Shown piece after piece: positions 1 to 13,285 of a stretch of DNA of 64,000 bases. Made by a program: the position numbers and the translations under genes. The notes beneath the pieces were generated by a model. It had not been told where the DNA came from, did not search any database, and saw only the letters and a list, made by a program, of their open reading frames with translations. Every line of letters starts with the position of its first letter. The stretch's first letter is position 1. This DNA is from Cardinalis cardinalis (taxonomy: Eukaryota; Chordata; Aves; Passeriformes; Cardinalidae), in the NCBI GenBank assembly GCA_014549065.1, contig JACDOX010000111.1, positions 749,045-813,044 on the forward strand, written 5' to 3'.

Positions 1-3000
1 CTCATCACCTCTGCAGAACACTCTTCAGGTGTCTCAACTGCTGTAGATCAGAGCAATGATTTTGACTGCATAAACCAGAACTGCTCTTCCACAGTAAAGA
101 GAGGAAAAAAGAAAACAAGTGGGCGGCAGGGGGAAGAGCAGCATTTCTCACAGCCACTCAGCTGATCCCATAGCCTGCCCTAAAGAAACAAAGATCTGAT
201 TTCCAANCTATTCTCCTTTCTTTCAACACTTAAACAAGCAGACCTCAGAATTAGCTGAGTGGATTACAGGTAGGAATTCTCATCCTTCCTGGGAAAGAGG
301 GTGTCTGTACCACATGGCCTACAGCACTGCACAGTACTTCCACACCTTTAGAGAACAGTGTGGAANGCAAGAAATCCCAGTCCCAGCATCAGCTGACAGT
401 GATCTTTGCAGCTGATAACCACATTTCACTGTAGGTGTAACAGCACAGATAAATTGATTCATTGGCCAAAGATCTATGTCCATCCGGGTTTAAAAGACAG
501 AAGCCACCAACACCCCGCCAGTAATTTTATTATCCGCAACCAACAGACTTTGGGCTGCTAAGCACTGTGGTTTTAGAAGATTAAATTTCATAACATGCAG
601 AATTTTCTAAAATAGTTTGAAAAACACTCAAATACCCAGACATTTCTCAGACGGAAAACAAAATGGATGGAAGCATGAAAAAAGAAAACATACAGGACTT
701 CACAGATTCAAAACATTCTCTGTTTTCACTTTAAGAAACTTTCTAATTATGTTTCATTCCTTCTCCACCAACCTCCTTTTACTGAGAATAAAGCAGCAGC
801 AAATCCAGCAAAAGGCTGGATGTCTATTTTAGTGGTTACCCAAGATGTTACCTCTAGACAGGGAACTGCATTCACAAAGGGTAACAGAAAAGAGAAACAC
901 TGATTATTTGGGAAATANATATGATCAAACAACTAAAGGAACAAACAGAACCAAGATGGGGTGTTTTGTGGAATCAAAGATATTAAAGTGNGTATTTATA
1001 TTCATAATATTATGCATTTGTATCAATCTCACACAGTACAGCAAAACCAAAGCTTTATCAGCAGAAGACTACAATGTTCTGGGTTAGATATTTTTTATTT
1101 CTCCCCTTCCTCAGCCACATGCACAAAGAGTACATTTGCACAAGAATCCGTATTGATTAGCAATGACTTTGAAAAGCTGAATAATTGAAATAACCAGAGC
1201 TATGAGCTGTGAATTTTAACAGTGATCGTGAACAACACTTCCAATATTATTTTGATCCATTGCTAGGATGGACTCAAAGGCAAAATGAATGTCTTCATGC
1301 ACAGGAAAAAAATGCTGATTTGACAAGAGCCTCTAGAATGTTTTCTAGTATTAAGACAAAGTCTACATGCAATTAAAATTTTCCTTAAGCATCTAAGGTT
1401 AGACTAATATGATGTTGTCCCTGGGACACAATCTTTAACCTTTAATATTATTACATATTGGTAACTAGACACTCATTAATGTGCAATAACTGAGGAGCTT
1501 GAAAAATTGAAGTCAACAGTAAAACTCATATTTTCATTGTGTTACACAAAATGGATACCAAAACTCAATGTATAAAAATAAAAAATAACATTTTGAAACG
1601 GATAAAGTATTTTGGATTATGANAAAGAACATAACTAGAATGCTTATTTGTTAGAAAAACACTGGCAAATTGGCAAAGGCAAAATTCCAAACAATTTAAA
1701 TGGATTAAAAAGAATTATTTATCTGCACATATAACTCACCCAATATAATACTACATATGTAACTCAGCTTTTGAAGATGACAGTTGTGTCAACTGAACAA
1801 ATGCTACGTACCACTAAAACAGTGCAGATTACTCAGACAAAAATCCAAATTGCAGCGACTGATCCCCACAAATTCCACTACTTAGGCTAAAAAGTGACTT
1901 AAAGCATCATTGTTGCCCTAAAGCACTATGAAACCTCTGAACTCTCAGTGTTCAGTTAATTCTCCTGGGCAAGTCATTTAAGAGACTGGTCTTCTACTGC
2001 TCAGGTAGATACAGGTCAAATTTAAGCATTTGATAGTGGTCTACAGGAGGCTCTACCACCCAACACAGAGAAATTAGGATGATTATCTCTAAACTAAAGG
2101 TCAGTACTCCTCAGAGTAATAATAAAGGTGACTATTCCTAAGTATTAATAAGCATCTTTGCATCCATAAGAGTCCTTGCACTTACATAAATATTATTTTC
2201 TGTTGCAATTCTGGTTAAGCTGAACTTCCTGACACANGTAGCATTTCTTTGTGATCAGGGAGCTAAATTTTGCCACAGCAATTGTATAACCAATTCATCA
2301 CTTTGTTCAACTGCATGAATAACTAGCAACAATTAAAACCTCCCCCTCAAAAGAATTTCTACAGNGCCAATGGCATAAGATAATTTATACAGATTTTTGC
2401 CAAGAATCAGCAGCACTTCCTGATCTGGACTGAACTTTCCATTGCCAGTGCCAGTCAGAGGGCCCTCCTCAAAAGAGCAGCATAAAGAATATGTGCTCTG
2501 TGACGTGTTTTTGAGGCAGTTGTCACAAATACCTGTTTGGACTTATTTTCACTCCAAATTCTAGAAGGATGTTAAAGTTTTNAGTCAAATAAGGGAAGCG
2601 GATAGGAAGAGGTATTGTATGCATGCANTACAATTTCCAAACTGTATCAATATTAAGAGTTATGAGTTATGAGAAAACTCAAGACTGGAAAATCACTGAT
2701 TATTTCAAAACTGTGTTTGCAAATTTCCCAGTCACCTGGGCAGTAATACCACCTGACTAAAATAACTCCCTCAACAATATCTTGCTAACAAAGCATTTNA
2801 AGTTCCTTGATTGAAATTTTTAATTACAAGTTCACTTTCCTGACATATTCGTTCTCAAATTCAGCATAAAAATAAGGTGCTATTACANACTGCAATGCAG
2901 ACTGCCCTGAAATCTGAGGAAGATATGGTCAGATTAAAAAAAAAAGAGGAGAGACATTCAAACCATTTAACTGTACANAGACCATACAGAAACCTACACT

Positions 3001-4288
3001 TCCACAATCAAAAAAAGTTCAGTTCCTCCCAAGATTACTTCGGAGTAGGAACCTAAATCAGTGCCTTGAATGCCTGAAGTGCTTCAGTAATTAATTATTT
3101 AAAGCAAAGTATCTTTGTTAAGGCANTGTGCTAAAAGCATTCAACTTGAATAACCAGGTAGCTTGGTTTTCCTAGATCTTACAGCATGAAAAAGGTTAAT
3201 GATTCCACAGAAAACAGAATTTTCTGCCAATTGGTAGGTAATTCTGTGACTTTTTTGGATAAGCTTCAAACAATCATTAATGAAAAACTGCAAGGAATTA
3301 AAGTATACTGAAAATTTGAGAAGTATGCTGCAAACCAAACAAATAAAGAAAACTCCAGAAGCCAGGAATGCAACATTATCANAGCTCCTGAAAATGCTAT
3401 CAGTAANAAGATAGTTTTGCNCAAACTGCAGCTTATTTTCCTCAGCTTTCCCTGATTTGACCCTTCTNGTGAGCTGACTGTAATAGCAACATTGACTTGA
3501 ATACTTTATTTGCTTACAAGAATTAAAACAAAGCAATTGTGCAGCACTGATAAACCAACAATGTTTTTCAGGAGTATGTAAAAATTCTGATGTGAATATG
3601 AATACTCTTAGGGGCTCAGTCTTTCTTACTGAGAAGACATTAAAAATAATTAAAATAATCATGTATACTTTAACAAGCCCAAACTGATAATGCTCATTAT
3701 TTCCTCCTTTCAGAAACAAACATCAAATGAACCCCTGCCAAAACAAACCAACAAACCCCCTCATCCCAATAAAACAAATTCCACACATTTCTAATCTATT
3801 CCATGCAAGAGAGAAAATCAGTAGAGAATTTCACCCAGACCACAAAGCTACCTTTGATTTTAAGAATTTGAACTAGATNACCTGCAAGAATTTATCATTA
3901 AAGAACAAGGATGGGTGGCTATGTTTGTGTATGTATGTGTATGCATATAGCCACATGAGCACGTAAAACATATTTATGCTTTGTAAGCTAATTCCATTGT
4001 TAGGCAGGAAACTCCATGAATAACAGTAAAAGAAATCCAGATTTTCCACTAGATTACCATAAAAAATATTAAAAACATGTATGAAGAAGGAGTTAATGCT
4101 CTCTTACCAAACTTAGGTGTCTGATTTTTTAGACACTATTTATACACACTAGAACAAACTCAAGACCATCTTCCAACACAGGTTATGGTTTTACCTAAAC
4201 TTTCTGGACCTCTTGCAAAACAGAAAAAACTAAATTCCAACGCATCCAACTTTTAACAGACAAAATTTTATCAGAATCCCATTCTTAC
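1..4288 (-). other. USP9X intron 13 (partial)
   Basis: AT-rich intronic sequence with many short A- and T-runs. A TG-rich tract (TGTTTGTGTATGTATGTGTATG) lies near 3922-3945. I see no exon, interspersed repeat or RNA gene that I can support. Confidence 0.8.
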
Positions 4289-4425
4289 CTCAAGTTCTGT
4301 GGTGCTTCACCAAACAAACTGCAAATTTCTCTAATTTGTTTCAGTGCAGGAATGACCCATTTGTCATTTGTGCGAAGCTCCTCTATAAAACGATCTATCC
4401 ACTGGATCTTTTGTGTATCTCGATC
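4289..4425 (-). CDS. USP9X: USP9X coding exon 13 (residues 543-588), last in window
   Basis: This 137-nt exon lies between GTTCTTTAAG|GATCGA and AACTTGAG|GTAAGA. It encodes DRDTQKIQWIDRFIEELRTN, then DKWVIPALKQIREICSLFGE and APQNL, and two bases (AG) of codon 588, so the next intron is phase 2. The known protein continues with Ser-Gln-Thr-Gln. I found no exon encoding that continuation between here and position 1, so the rest of the gene lies outside. Confidence 0.96.
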
Positions 4426-5249
4426 CTTAAAGAACAGCAGTTTACAATCAATATCAAGCCTATTGCACAACTAACCCAATTCCCTTTTTTGTGTCCAAAA
4501 TGGAACACTCAAAGTCAAATACTGGATCACCTGAGTTTTGAAGCATGAAAGCATAACAGAAGTGTCTGAGCAGCACTACATGCTGGCAGAAGCTACCAGT
4601 GTGTTACAATCTCCCTTCACTCAAGCTCTGCTTATTTAACAAGTGTTTAAATAATTTCCTTTCTTCTTCCATTTATTTCTACTCACTGTCGTAAAACAAT
4701 CAGAAACTGTTTCTTAACAAGATGAACAAAGGATTCATTTCAAACCATAATTAATTACTATTCTGACAGACTTTCACAGAAGTCTGGGTAGGGAAAGAGA
4801 GTGTATAATAGTATGAAAAAGATCTTGCTAGGTCCTTCCTAATATACAGGACAGCTAAGGACTTACTGGCACAAAAAAAAACCTCAACAAAACCCACTGA
4901 AACAAATTAGCATGAAGTTTGGGAAAAAGCAAAGGGGTGGAGGGGGGTGGGTTGCTTTTNCTTTCTCCCTATTTATTTTGGTAGAGTTCTTTTCCAATTC
5001 TTCCAGTGCGCTAATTATAGCACGTCAACGACTGCAACAAGACAGGCAAACTGATGTATTACACTCTCTCTCTCCCATTAAAGCACCAATGGTGCTGATT
5101 AAAATATGTCCTGTAACATTTTAAAAGTATTAGGACGTTGATGGAACCATCCAAATTTATGTAACACTTTTGTTAAATTACCAAATAGCTTGAATTTTTG
5201 TGGGGAATGGAAGGAAACTCAGAGAATNATTTCATACTGGATTACTCAC
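4426..5249 (-). other. USP9X intron 12
   Basis: 824 bp of AT-rich intron with nothing recognisable except a short G-rich patch near 4934-4950. Confidence 0.85.
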
Positions 5250-5456
5250 CTGTGAACAGCTGTAATCTAAGATTTTTATATGGGCGCTAAGAGCCTGGTC
5301 CATGATATCAACTGGCACATCATCACTGTGAGCCAAATTCCACAGAAGGTTCAGTACTTTGTGTGCCATCACTCCATCCTTGTCGTCCTCTGCAAGGCGA
5401 CGAATTAACTCTAGCAGTTTCTCACGCTGTTTCTTGCTTGCATTCGTCCAACTTGC
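5250..5456 (-). CDS. USP9X: USP9X coding exon 12 (residues 474-542)
   Basis: This 207-nt exon lies between TTGTCTTAG|GCAAGT and TCACAG|GTGAGT. It encodes 69 residues: ASWTNASKKQREKLLELIRR, LAEDDKDGVMAHKVLNLLWN, LAHSDDVPVDIMDQALSAHI and KILDYSCSQ. The pattern is helix, acidic turn, helix, as expected for the ARM/HEAT-like scaffold. It is phase 0 at both ends and conserved with mammals from memory. Confidence 0.97.
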
Positions 5457-6937
5457 CTAAGACAATATTAAAAAAATATATTATAAACGTATTTTTTTTA
5501 AATTACACACATAACCTGCACTAACAAATGATGCAACAACAAAGTGATGCAACTAGATAAAGAACTTTCCCATTAATTCCTGTCATTAATAATAAATAGC
5601 AACTTAGAGCAATACATAAGCCAGACACAACTGAAGAGCTCTTCTCCTCTGTATTGTATTTACAACTATAGCATATTCACCTTGAAGCTTAAAAAGAGAT
5701 GGCTCTTTATTCAAAGATCACAGATGTGTTTGTAGGAGTTAACATTACCATTAACAACTGCACCAAGAATTAGAGTGGGCTCAGCTGTTTCTTTTAAATG
5801 CTTTCACAAAACTCCAGTGCTTACATTTAAAAGATTTCTTAAATAACTTATAATCACTACATAAGTAAAACTTTAGTATCATTCATGCCTCTGAATCAGA
5901 CTGAAACACATGGGCCCTGCATTCCATTAACCTTCTCCTGAATAAGTTTTCAATGTGCCATCACTTCACATCCATCTCAAGGTCAGACACAACAGTTTAC
6001 ACACAGCATTTCTGAGCACTGGGTTAAGTATCTGAACTACAGAACATTAGATCCACATTCACCAAACTACAGGACCACACTAAATAAAGCACAAATTGAA
6101 TGTAAGCCAAAATATGACTATAATGCATTTATCTAAAAAGAGAAAACAGAGTCTACAAAGCTGGCTTGCATTTTCAAGCAGTACAGCAGATCATGTCCTG
6201 AAAGTGAAACAGTAAAACAAGCCAGAGAAGCACCACTACTGAAAGCTGCAAATAAAAGCCAGCGAGTAACATAAACTTTCAGAAACAANTTGTTTTGTCA
6301 TTTCAAACAAATCACTGTGTGTTTATAAACATTCAATTTTATCTTCCTGAGACTGTTTCATTTTGTATGTAAGCTAAACGGAGAAAAGTTATTACATGAT
6401 AAAGAGGAAGTCGGGGGAGCAGGGAACGGAAGTCCTTGATCTCCTCTACTTAAAAGATCAAAAGTAGCACTGCCCAGTAAACCTGACAAAACCTACTCTA
6501 ATGCCAGAAGAAAAACGTAATTTACTAAATCACCAACACTTCTTAATTTGGAACAAATGTAAAAAGGTATCCAAGACAAGTAACTAATTTATTTGGAAAA
6601 TTCTATATTCCTAGGATTGCTAAATGTAACTTTAATACTACAGGNTTCACAGACCTGCATTATCCTGAAGTGCTCAAACCAGAAAACAAAACTGTCTACT
6701 AAACAAAAATAAGAGGCCTTTGTTTTAGACAGGAAGTAAACAGAAAATCTCACAAGGAGCACTCATTAAAGAACAGCCTTTCTAGAATTAAATATTACAG
6801 ACTGTTGCTACACATTAAGAAGTCTTTTAGCACACAGAAACTGAGCAAATCTAAAAGGAGAAAGAAAGTGAAAAAGCCACAAATTTACACACACCCTCAC
6901 AACCCATTTCCTGAATACAGTAAAAATACAAAATTAC
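5457..6937 (-). other. USP9X intron 11
   Basis: 1481 bp of AT-rich intron. No repeat family or RNA gene recognised. Confidence 0.85.
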
Positions 6938-7042
6938 CTTAAAACAATCAAACAGGTGATCAAGCTGCTCAGGAGAGAAATCCCAAGCTAATTTTGCAAG
7001 GAGATCATGTACATTTTTTACAATGGCTTCATGTTTTCCTGC
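6938..7042 (-). CDS. USP9X: USP9X coding exon 11 (residues 439-473)
   Basis: This 105-nt exon lies between TTCCTGACAG|GCAGGA and TTTAAG|GTAATT. It encodes 35 residues ([20 protein letters not shown], then [15 protein letters not shown]), phase 0 at both ends. It corresponds to a helix-turn-helix repeat of the scaffold and matches mammalian USP9X from memory without visible change. Confidence 0.97.
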
Positions 7043-10000
7043 CTGTCAGGAAGAAAAAAAAAGAATCCACCAACAATTCATACTAAGTCAAGCAGCAAGA
7101 CATTCTACATAATTTTTATAAGGAAGACTATTAGAGGTGGCCAGCAAGAAAAGCTGATGCTGTGGGAGCAGCACAGCAAACTGAATACTTCATTGGGAAT
7201 TCACAATATTTAGACTTCTCTTTTAAGTGTAAGTATTTAAGTGTGCTTTGTATGTGTGCACACAAGTATTTATTTAGACCATAAATACTGCAGCATCAAA
7301 ATATATTTTTTTTTGTTCCTGCTACAAAATCAAACTGGGACAGAGGACAGTAAAATCTAAAAAGGTATTTTAACTTACAAACTGGTATTTTTATTTTGCT
7401 TTGTGTGAGATTTTATGGTTTGGATTTTTTAATAACAAATTACTCAAAATCTACTTCTGAATCTCATTGAGGTATTTTAAGGTGTAAACCAATCTTTAGT
7501 ATTTCACCAGTTTCTCAGGCTGAAGTACCTCCTTTGTGTTAGTGGATTCACAGACAAGTAAAGCCTTCTATTACAAACAACTCGTTACCAGAAAATGTTT
7601 TGAAGTCCAGCAGCTTTTAAACTTACAAATCCAGCAATGAAACAACTAAGGACAAGATGCTGAGTTTTATACTAGATACAGTTTTAACTGAGAGTGTGGT
7701 GTACAGCACAATTTGGACGTNTAAGGAGGAAGACAATGAGGGCAAAACAAGCTAGTTCCATTTAACTCCAAGTACAAAGAAAATTTTCTGCCAAGGCTGG
7801 AAAACACATCCTGTACTTTACATGTGCAGTCAAAACCAACAAATATGGACTATGAGAATCAATAGCTGATTTACTGTAGACATTTTTGTTGTGAGAAATA
7901 AAAAATGCAAAACAAATACCTAGAATACCCATTTTGATGTAATTAATCTTGTACACTATTAAAAATACATGTATAAGCACTTTTGAAATTCAATTCCTAC
8001 TAAAAGCTTTCATCAGNAATTTAAAACCAAAACTAAAAACCAAACCCAGACTAATAGCTTTGTTACATGCTGTGCCTTAAATTCTTTATAAGGTGTCATA
8101 ATTTTTTGTTTTAAAAAAAGTCATTTTAAGTAGTAATGTTTGTTTTCACGTTATGGGTCAGATTACAAGAGGGGGAATTACTAAACCCATAATTCCACTT
8201 GACTCTGGAAAACATAATGTAATTTTTTTCCTCTTACCAGACCATTTCCTGGATAGAAAGAAAAACTGAGAGCATGCAAGGCAGAAAGAACATCTATAAT
8301 ACAGAAATATGGCCAGCTCCTGGGGGGAGCAAGAATAAAGCAGGTAAAAACCCTGATTTGAGAGGTTTTTAACAGATATAGGGAAGCTGTGAAGCACTGA
8401 AGGGTCTGGGGAAGCAAAACCAGACAGTGGGAGGAGGTAAAGAACCTGATGTGTGACCTGCCAGCTTGCTGCACAGGAACAGGGAATACCTGTGAAGTTC
8501 CAGGTAAATACTCCAGAACATAAGTCATGAGACCTCAACCTCTGCCATTCTGTATTTTGNACAGCTGGATCTTTCCCTGCAACTTAATGCTTGCATTTAG
8601 AAACTTACAACGTTATTCCTTTAATCAAATACACTCCTATATTGTGAGCACTGGCTTTGCAAGACATGAAAACACTTCAATAAAATTAAAACTTAGGTTG
8701 CCTTTGAAAGGCAAAAGCAGCATAATTGTATTACTTTTAGTAATACTAAGAGTCTCAGGTGCAGGCTCACCCTCTAAAGCCAGGCAGCAACACAAGTGCT
8801 TGAGCCTGAAAGCAAAACCCTCCCACTGCTGCACTGAGGCCAAGCTAAAATAGCTTGTTATATAAAGCTACACAGTAAATCAACTCCTCACTACTGAATT
8901 TCATGCCCCAGCTGCTCTCAGGAGCAGTCATTTAATAAGAACTTCTAAAAACTACTATACACAGGGAGTAGTGAAGTAGGTAAAAATCATTCTGTATTAG
9001 CAAATTTTAGTATTCTTAATTTTTAGTCCACTATAATCCCATGGCTAAAGCCACAGTGAAAGAATCCACCTGAAAAAGAGTTGCTTTCACACAAAAAAAA
9101 GTACAGGGCAAAATTACAGCCAGAGCATTGCAGTAGCCACCTACTTGATAGCATAAGAAGTGAGCAGAGCAAGCTGGGTATTTAAGGGCATGGAACATTC
9201 CTTCTGAAATTACTCCTATTTACTCCTAACTTTTTTTTCAACTGCTAAGTTGGACTATCCCCATTTTTTAAGGGTTGCACCACGNATTCACATAATTTCT
9301 GGAAGGGTAGAAAGTTTGACTTACACTAGCTCATCCACATGTCCTATTTCCAAGCACTAGGAGAAAGGCAATTGCTTGGAAGAGGTTTTTTTCCAAATTT
9401 CATGGTTTTTTCTCCTCTTATTAAAAGTGAGGCTCTAAAATAGGTAAAAGAGGCCTATTAACAGCAAACNAACCTCTCAAAGTTTTGTGGGTTTTTATTT
9501 TTTCACCACAGGTATCTTGTAGTCTGGAAAGATCTACAAACTGCAAGCTGAAAACTAAGAGTATGATCCCAGACCTTAATTCAAGTAATCTGTGTATTGC
9601 TCTGCTACATGATGGACTTTGTTTCTTAATAGGACTTTGGGACAATAAGAAAAGACTGTATTGAGTTTCAGCCTGTGCAGTTACTGGCATGCTGGAACTG
9701 AAGCCTTGGCACGATGAAATTACTTGCAACACCAGAGATCTCACATCACCTGCAGTCCCAAGTGTTATAAATGCAACCTGAAAATAAGTCCACTTAAGCC
9801 AAACTGTTCTAGTCTCAGAACAGCATGAACACATGTAATCTGTGTTACCAAAATAACCAAACTTGTATTGGCCTTTGTCAAGGTATAACCCAGCTGGCAA
9901 ATGAGCACCACAGAGCTGCTTACTCAACTCTCCACCCCACAGTGCCCTGGGGGAAGAGAGTGACAAGGGGGAAAGTGAGAAAACTCAGAGTTGAGATAGC

Positions 10001-10800
10001 ATAGTTAGACAGAAGCTGCTATGGAGAAATGTATCTCTGTCCTGCCCAGACCAGTACAGCCCTCTCTCCCTGCCTTGGAAACCAGAGTTAGCCTTTCCAC
10101 ACTTGAAGGNCTGGCCTGAAGACTTTTTTGTACAATCAGAGTTTCACTACCCATTATTTATTTTTCAATCTTATTTTTAAAATTTTTCTGTATACTTGGC
10201 AATTCTCAATGATTTTGTCTCTCCAGCTGCCTAGTCTGTGTGCTAAAATCATGCAGCCCACAGCTAGGAAAATCCACCTCCCCAGTCATGTAAGTAAAAA
10301 AAACCAATATTGCAAAACTCTTAACTTTCAAAAATCATTATTGCAACACAAGGAAAAGAACTTGCAGCTAAATAACTTCCAGAACAGTCATTATTATAAA
10401 CATTACTAATCACACTCTGCCCAGGAAAAACTTACACAACTGCATGGAACTCAGAGATNAGCAACACATATTTCTCCATGAATTTTAAAATACTAAGCTA
10501 TTGTGTATCATGTCTCTGCTAAATGTTGAAGGCTTGTTAATACTTAAAAAGGATCACCTCTGCACCATGTTCTGAACTNTTCCCTCAGGCTTTACATTTA
10601 TGTGTGGCTGACCCCTTCCACTGGAGACATTTGAGATGACAATTTTAAGCTCCAAGACCCCAAAAACAAACNCCATTTCATCTCAATTTTTTCTTTNGGT
10701 TTGTCTAACACAGAGCACAAACAGCCCATGTTCTCTTCTCCACACGACATACAAGGAGATGCCTCCTGTGCAGCAGCAGACAAGCAGCTGAATTATTTAC
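7043..10800 (-). other. USP9X intron 10
   Basis: 3758 bp of intron. Two chance-length open frames lie on the minus strand (8158-8538 and 9421-9966). Neither has a recognisable protein, and the longer contains an N. A patch of higher GC lies at about 9880-10080. No repeat family identified. Confidence 0.8.
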
Positions 10801-10953
10801 CTGTGCAGCCCAAATGTTGTCAAGATCCTGCAANGTGAGAGCTTTCTCTTTGATGACAAACCGGAGAATTTTCTCAAGTTTTTCTACATATTGAGGTTGA
10901 TGAAGACTATCTCTTAATACAATTGATAAAATGTTGTTCTGCTGGATCCANTC
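10801..10953 (-). CDS. USP9X: USP9X coding exon 10 (residues 388-438)
   Basis: This 153-nt exon lies between TATATTCAG|GANTGG and GCACAG|GTAAAT, and is phase 0 at both ends. It encodes (E)[18 protein letters not shown], then [20 protein letters not shown] and [12 protein letters not shown]. It contains the only two Ns in the coding sequence, at 10951 and 10834, and both fall at third codon positions. ACN is Thr whatever the base. GAN is Glu if the ambiguity is A/G, as the family predicts. Confidence 0.96.
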
Positions 10954-12450
10954 CTGAATATAAAAAGAAAGTAGCGCCATCTCAAATTATTCAGGTGCCA
11001 TCATTAATATTTAAACTACAAAACAAAAATCCAATCTGTTACAGATTAAAAAAGATGCAGCACAACAGAAAGGCTTTCATCTTTAATTTCCTCTCTCTCA
11101 AAAAAAAATCACAATTTAAAATAATCCAATATATTACTGGATTATTATTGGAAAATGTTTAAAGAATTTCAGACATAAGAAGCCAATGTGAAGAAGAGTA
11201 GAGTTAACTCTTCTATTCAAGCAACAAAATTTTTATTTTCCAATTCACAGTCACTAAGTATCAAAGCCAAATTGTTTATGACATGTCTAACTCTACTGAT
11301 ACACCTACAGCATATCCCATAAAAAAGACTTAAGCAAGGACTGAAATATAAAAATGATTATTTAANTACTGCCACTTTTAGGGTTTTTAAAATGTTTCTA
11401 ATTGAACCAGAGGCAAATATTTAAGTCATATTTAAGGAGATGCAATTTTCTCATTGGTGTCACTGACAGAGTCAGACCATTTTGTTCCAAGTGAAGCAAA
11501 GCAAGATGTGCTCTGAGCACTGACAGAGAAAACAAACACCCACAGCATCATCACCTCCAACACTGTCCTTGATCAGATTTACAATATTCAAGCTGGTCTC
11601 ATGAAATAATGAAATCTAGACATTTTCATTTAAAAACACAGGTCTTGTATGAGATGCCAAACTGTAGGAAATGTGTAAAAAAAAAGACCTATTTCCTCCT
11701 ATTGCTTTAAAAAGTCCAAACTGCAGTTATTTTTTCTTGTCAGATGTCCTTTTGTAGATTACAAACCTCACAACACGTGGCCAGTCAGAAAGATGGGGCA
11801 GAACAGTGTAAAAATCACTTAACACAACTAGATTTCACAAAAATTAAGAGAAAATAGTTCTTANTTTAGTTTTATAATTGCTCATTTTCATACTTCCCTA
11901 TACATACACTCAAGCAACAGTATTCATAATACAAAAATATTGACTAAAACAAAAATGTGGTATCTAGAGTTTTCTGCAGTGAAGCNTCCAGCTTCTGGAA
12001 TGTGAGAAGCAGAGCAGTCACTTAGAACTCTAATGAGAAAAAGTTGAAGCACCAAAACCAGACTACATCCTTATTTAAGTGACCATTACACTTCTAGTTA
12101 CTGCAACACTGCAGTTGCAAATGAATCACATTTGTTTTATTTAAGTTNCTCTGTTTTTTTAAAACTCTATATAAAACACACACTATCTAAGGATCCATTT
12201 TTAAGCCATGATTTTAGCAGCACTGAAAATAATTCTCAANAGCAGCTTTGACACAAATGCAACATTTTTTTTTCACAGAAAAGCTACTATAAAGTGCTTT
12301 ATTACCACGACATGATGCCTAATGTTTCTAACATTGTATATGAAAATAAGCAATGTGTGCTGGATCCACAATATAGAGCTACTTCTACAGTTGAAGTACA
12401 AAGGAGAAACCAAATTTATGCAATGAACTCCACTGAAAAGGAGCACTTAC
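10954..12450 (-). other. USP9X intron 9
   Basis: 1497 bp of AT-rich intron with no recognisable element. Confidence 0.85.
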
Positions 12451-12589
12451 TGCCATTCTTTCAGCTGTGAGCCACTCTTCCTCTTCAGGATTACCATGTC
12501 GATGAGTGTAGTACGACACACTGGATATTACTTTGTTAACTTCATTTAGTGCATTCATTTTACCATTGAAAGAGGAAATTTGTAACAAC
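12451..12589 (-). CDS. USP9X: USP9X coding exon 9 (residues 341-387)
   Basis: This 139-nt exon lies between TTCTCACAG|GTTGTT and ATGGCA|GTAAGT. It completes Arg341 and encodes [20 protein letters not shown], then [20 protein letters not shown] and TAERMA, ending in phase 0. The HGNPEEEEW loop is a distinctive USP9X landmark. It is separated from exon 8 by an intron of only 76 bp. Confidence 0.97.
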
Positions 12590-12665
12590 CTGTGAGAAAA
12601 ATTTAATGTAAGAAGCGTGGAAAAAATATCACCAGTGGCATATTATATTAGAAGTAGCATCTTAC

Positions 12666-12917
12666 CTAAGAATCATTTTTAACCTAAATATTTCTAAATT
12701 TTTTACAGTTTCTTCTTGTCCTGGAACTCTTGAAGCTAAGTTCTTTAGAGATTTGATTATCATTGACAGAGCATCATTTTTGGCTTCATTCTTTGCTTCT
12801 TTTTTCAGTTCGTCATCTGTTAAATTTTCTAAAAACTGTGGAACCATTTCTATAATTGGAAGGAAGTATTTCTTCACTGTATGTAATGTTAAAAATTCAA
12901 AACATTGTCCAAATGGC
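12666..12917 (-). CDS. USP9X: USP9X coding exon 8 (residues 257-341)
   Basis: This 252-nt exon lies between TTTTTTAG|GCCATT and CTTAG|GTAAGA, and is phase 2 at both ends. It encodes PFGQCFEFLTLHTVKKYFLP, then IIEMVPQFLENLTDDELKKE, a Lys/Glu/Ala-rich helix (AKNEAKNDALSMIIKSLKNL) and the end VKNLEIFRLKMIL. The heptad-like charged pattern fits helical-repeat (ARM/HEAT-like) structure. It is one of the longest exons here and nearly identical to mammalian USP9X from memory. Confidence 0.97.
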
Positions 12918-13169
12918 CTAAAAAACACAGAAAAAAAGTAAAGTGTCATAAATCAGTAGTCACGCAACATTATGATAATATGGAGCAATTAATAAAGAAA
13001 CTCATATCTACTTAGAAGCACATGAAATGCTGAAGGTAGACACAACCAGCTGAAGAGATGGAGTGAAAGGAAGTCTCTCAATAAAAGTCTTAAGCCGTCT
13101 GCTAACACAATATTTAATACTAAGTTCAACTTTTGCAAATGCATAAATCATTACTTAGAGAAAACTTAC

Positions 13170-13285
13170 TTGATGAGAGCTGCAATGATCTGAACATTCA
13201 ATGCTGATCCACTCATGAATCGATCATGCAAGACCTGAAATCCATTTAATGTGCCAAACTTGTTGATAAGATCTACTAGCCAACC
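13170..13285 (-). CDS. USP9X: USP9X coding exon 7 (residues 219-257)
   Basis: This 116-nt exon lies between TTATTACAG|GGTTGG and CATCAA|GTAAGT. It encodes GWLVDLINKFGTLNGFQVLH, then DRFMSGSALNVQIIAALI, and two bases of Lys257, so the intron is phase 2. A few conservative changes from human are visible (Ile for Leu, Val for Ile, and MS for IN in the DRF motif). It is part of the alpha-helical scaffold. Confidence 0.97.

Noticed and set aside
3141..3719. A 192-codon minus-strand open frame in intron 13
   Set aside because: It contains four Ns that may hide stops, lies in AT-rich intron and matches no protein I know. It is not an exon of USP9X because it lacks the expected continuation after NL/Ser588.
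4285..4288. Reading exon 13 through to Arg and a stop (GAGGTAAG as G-R-stop)
   Set aside because: The sequence is a canonical donor AG|GTAAGA, and the known protein has Ser here through a split codon. It is a splice site, not a C-terminus.
8158..8538. A 126-codon minus-strand frame with a hydrophobic look
   Set aside because: It shares the region with a second open frame on the same strand, a sign of low stop density and not of coding. No family resemblance.
9421..9966. A 181-codon minus-strand open frame in intron 10
   Set aside because: This length is within chance expectation for 64 kb in six frames. There are no recognisable domains, and the flanking exons 10 and 11 join perfectly without it.
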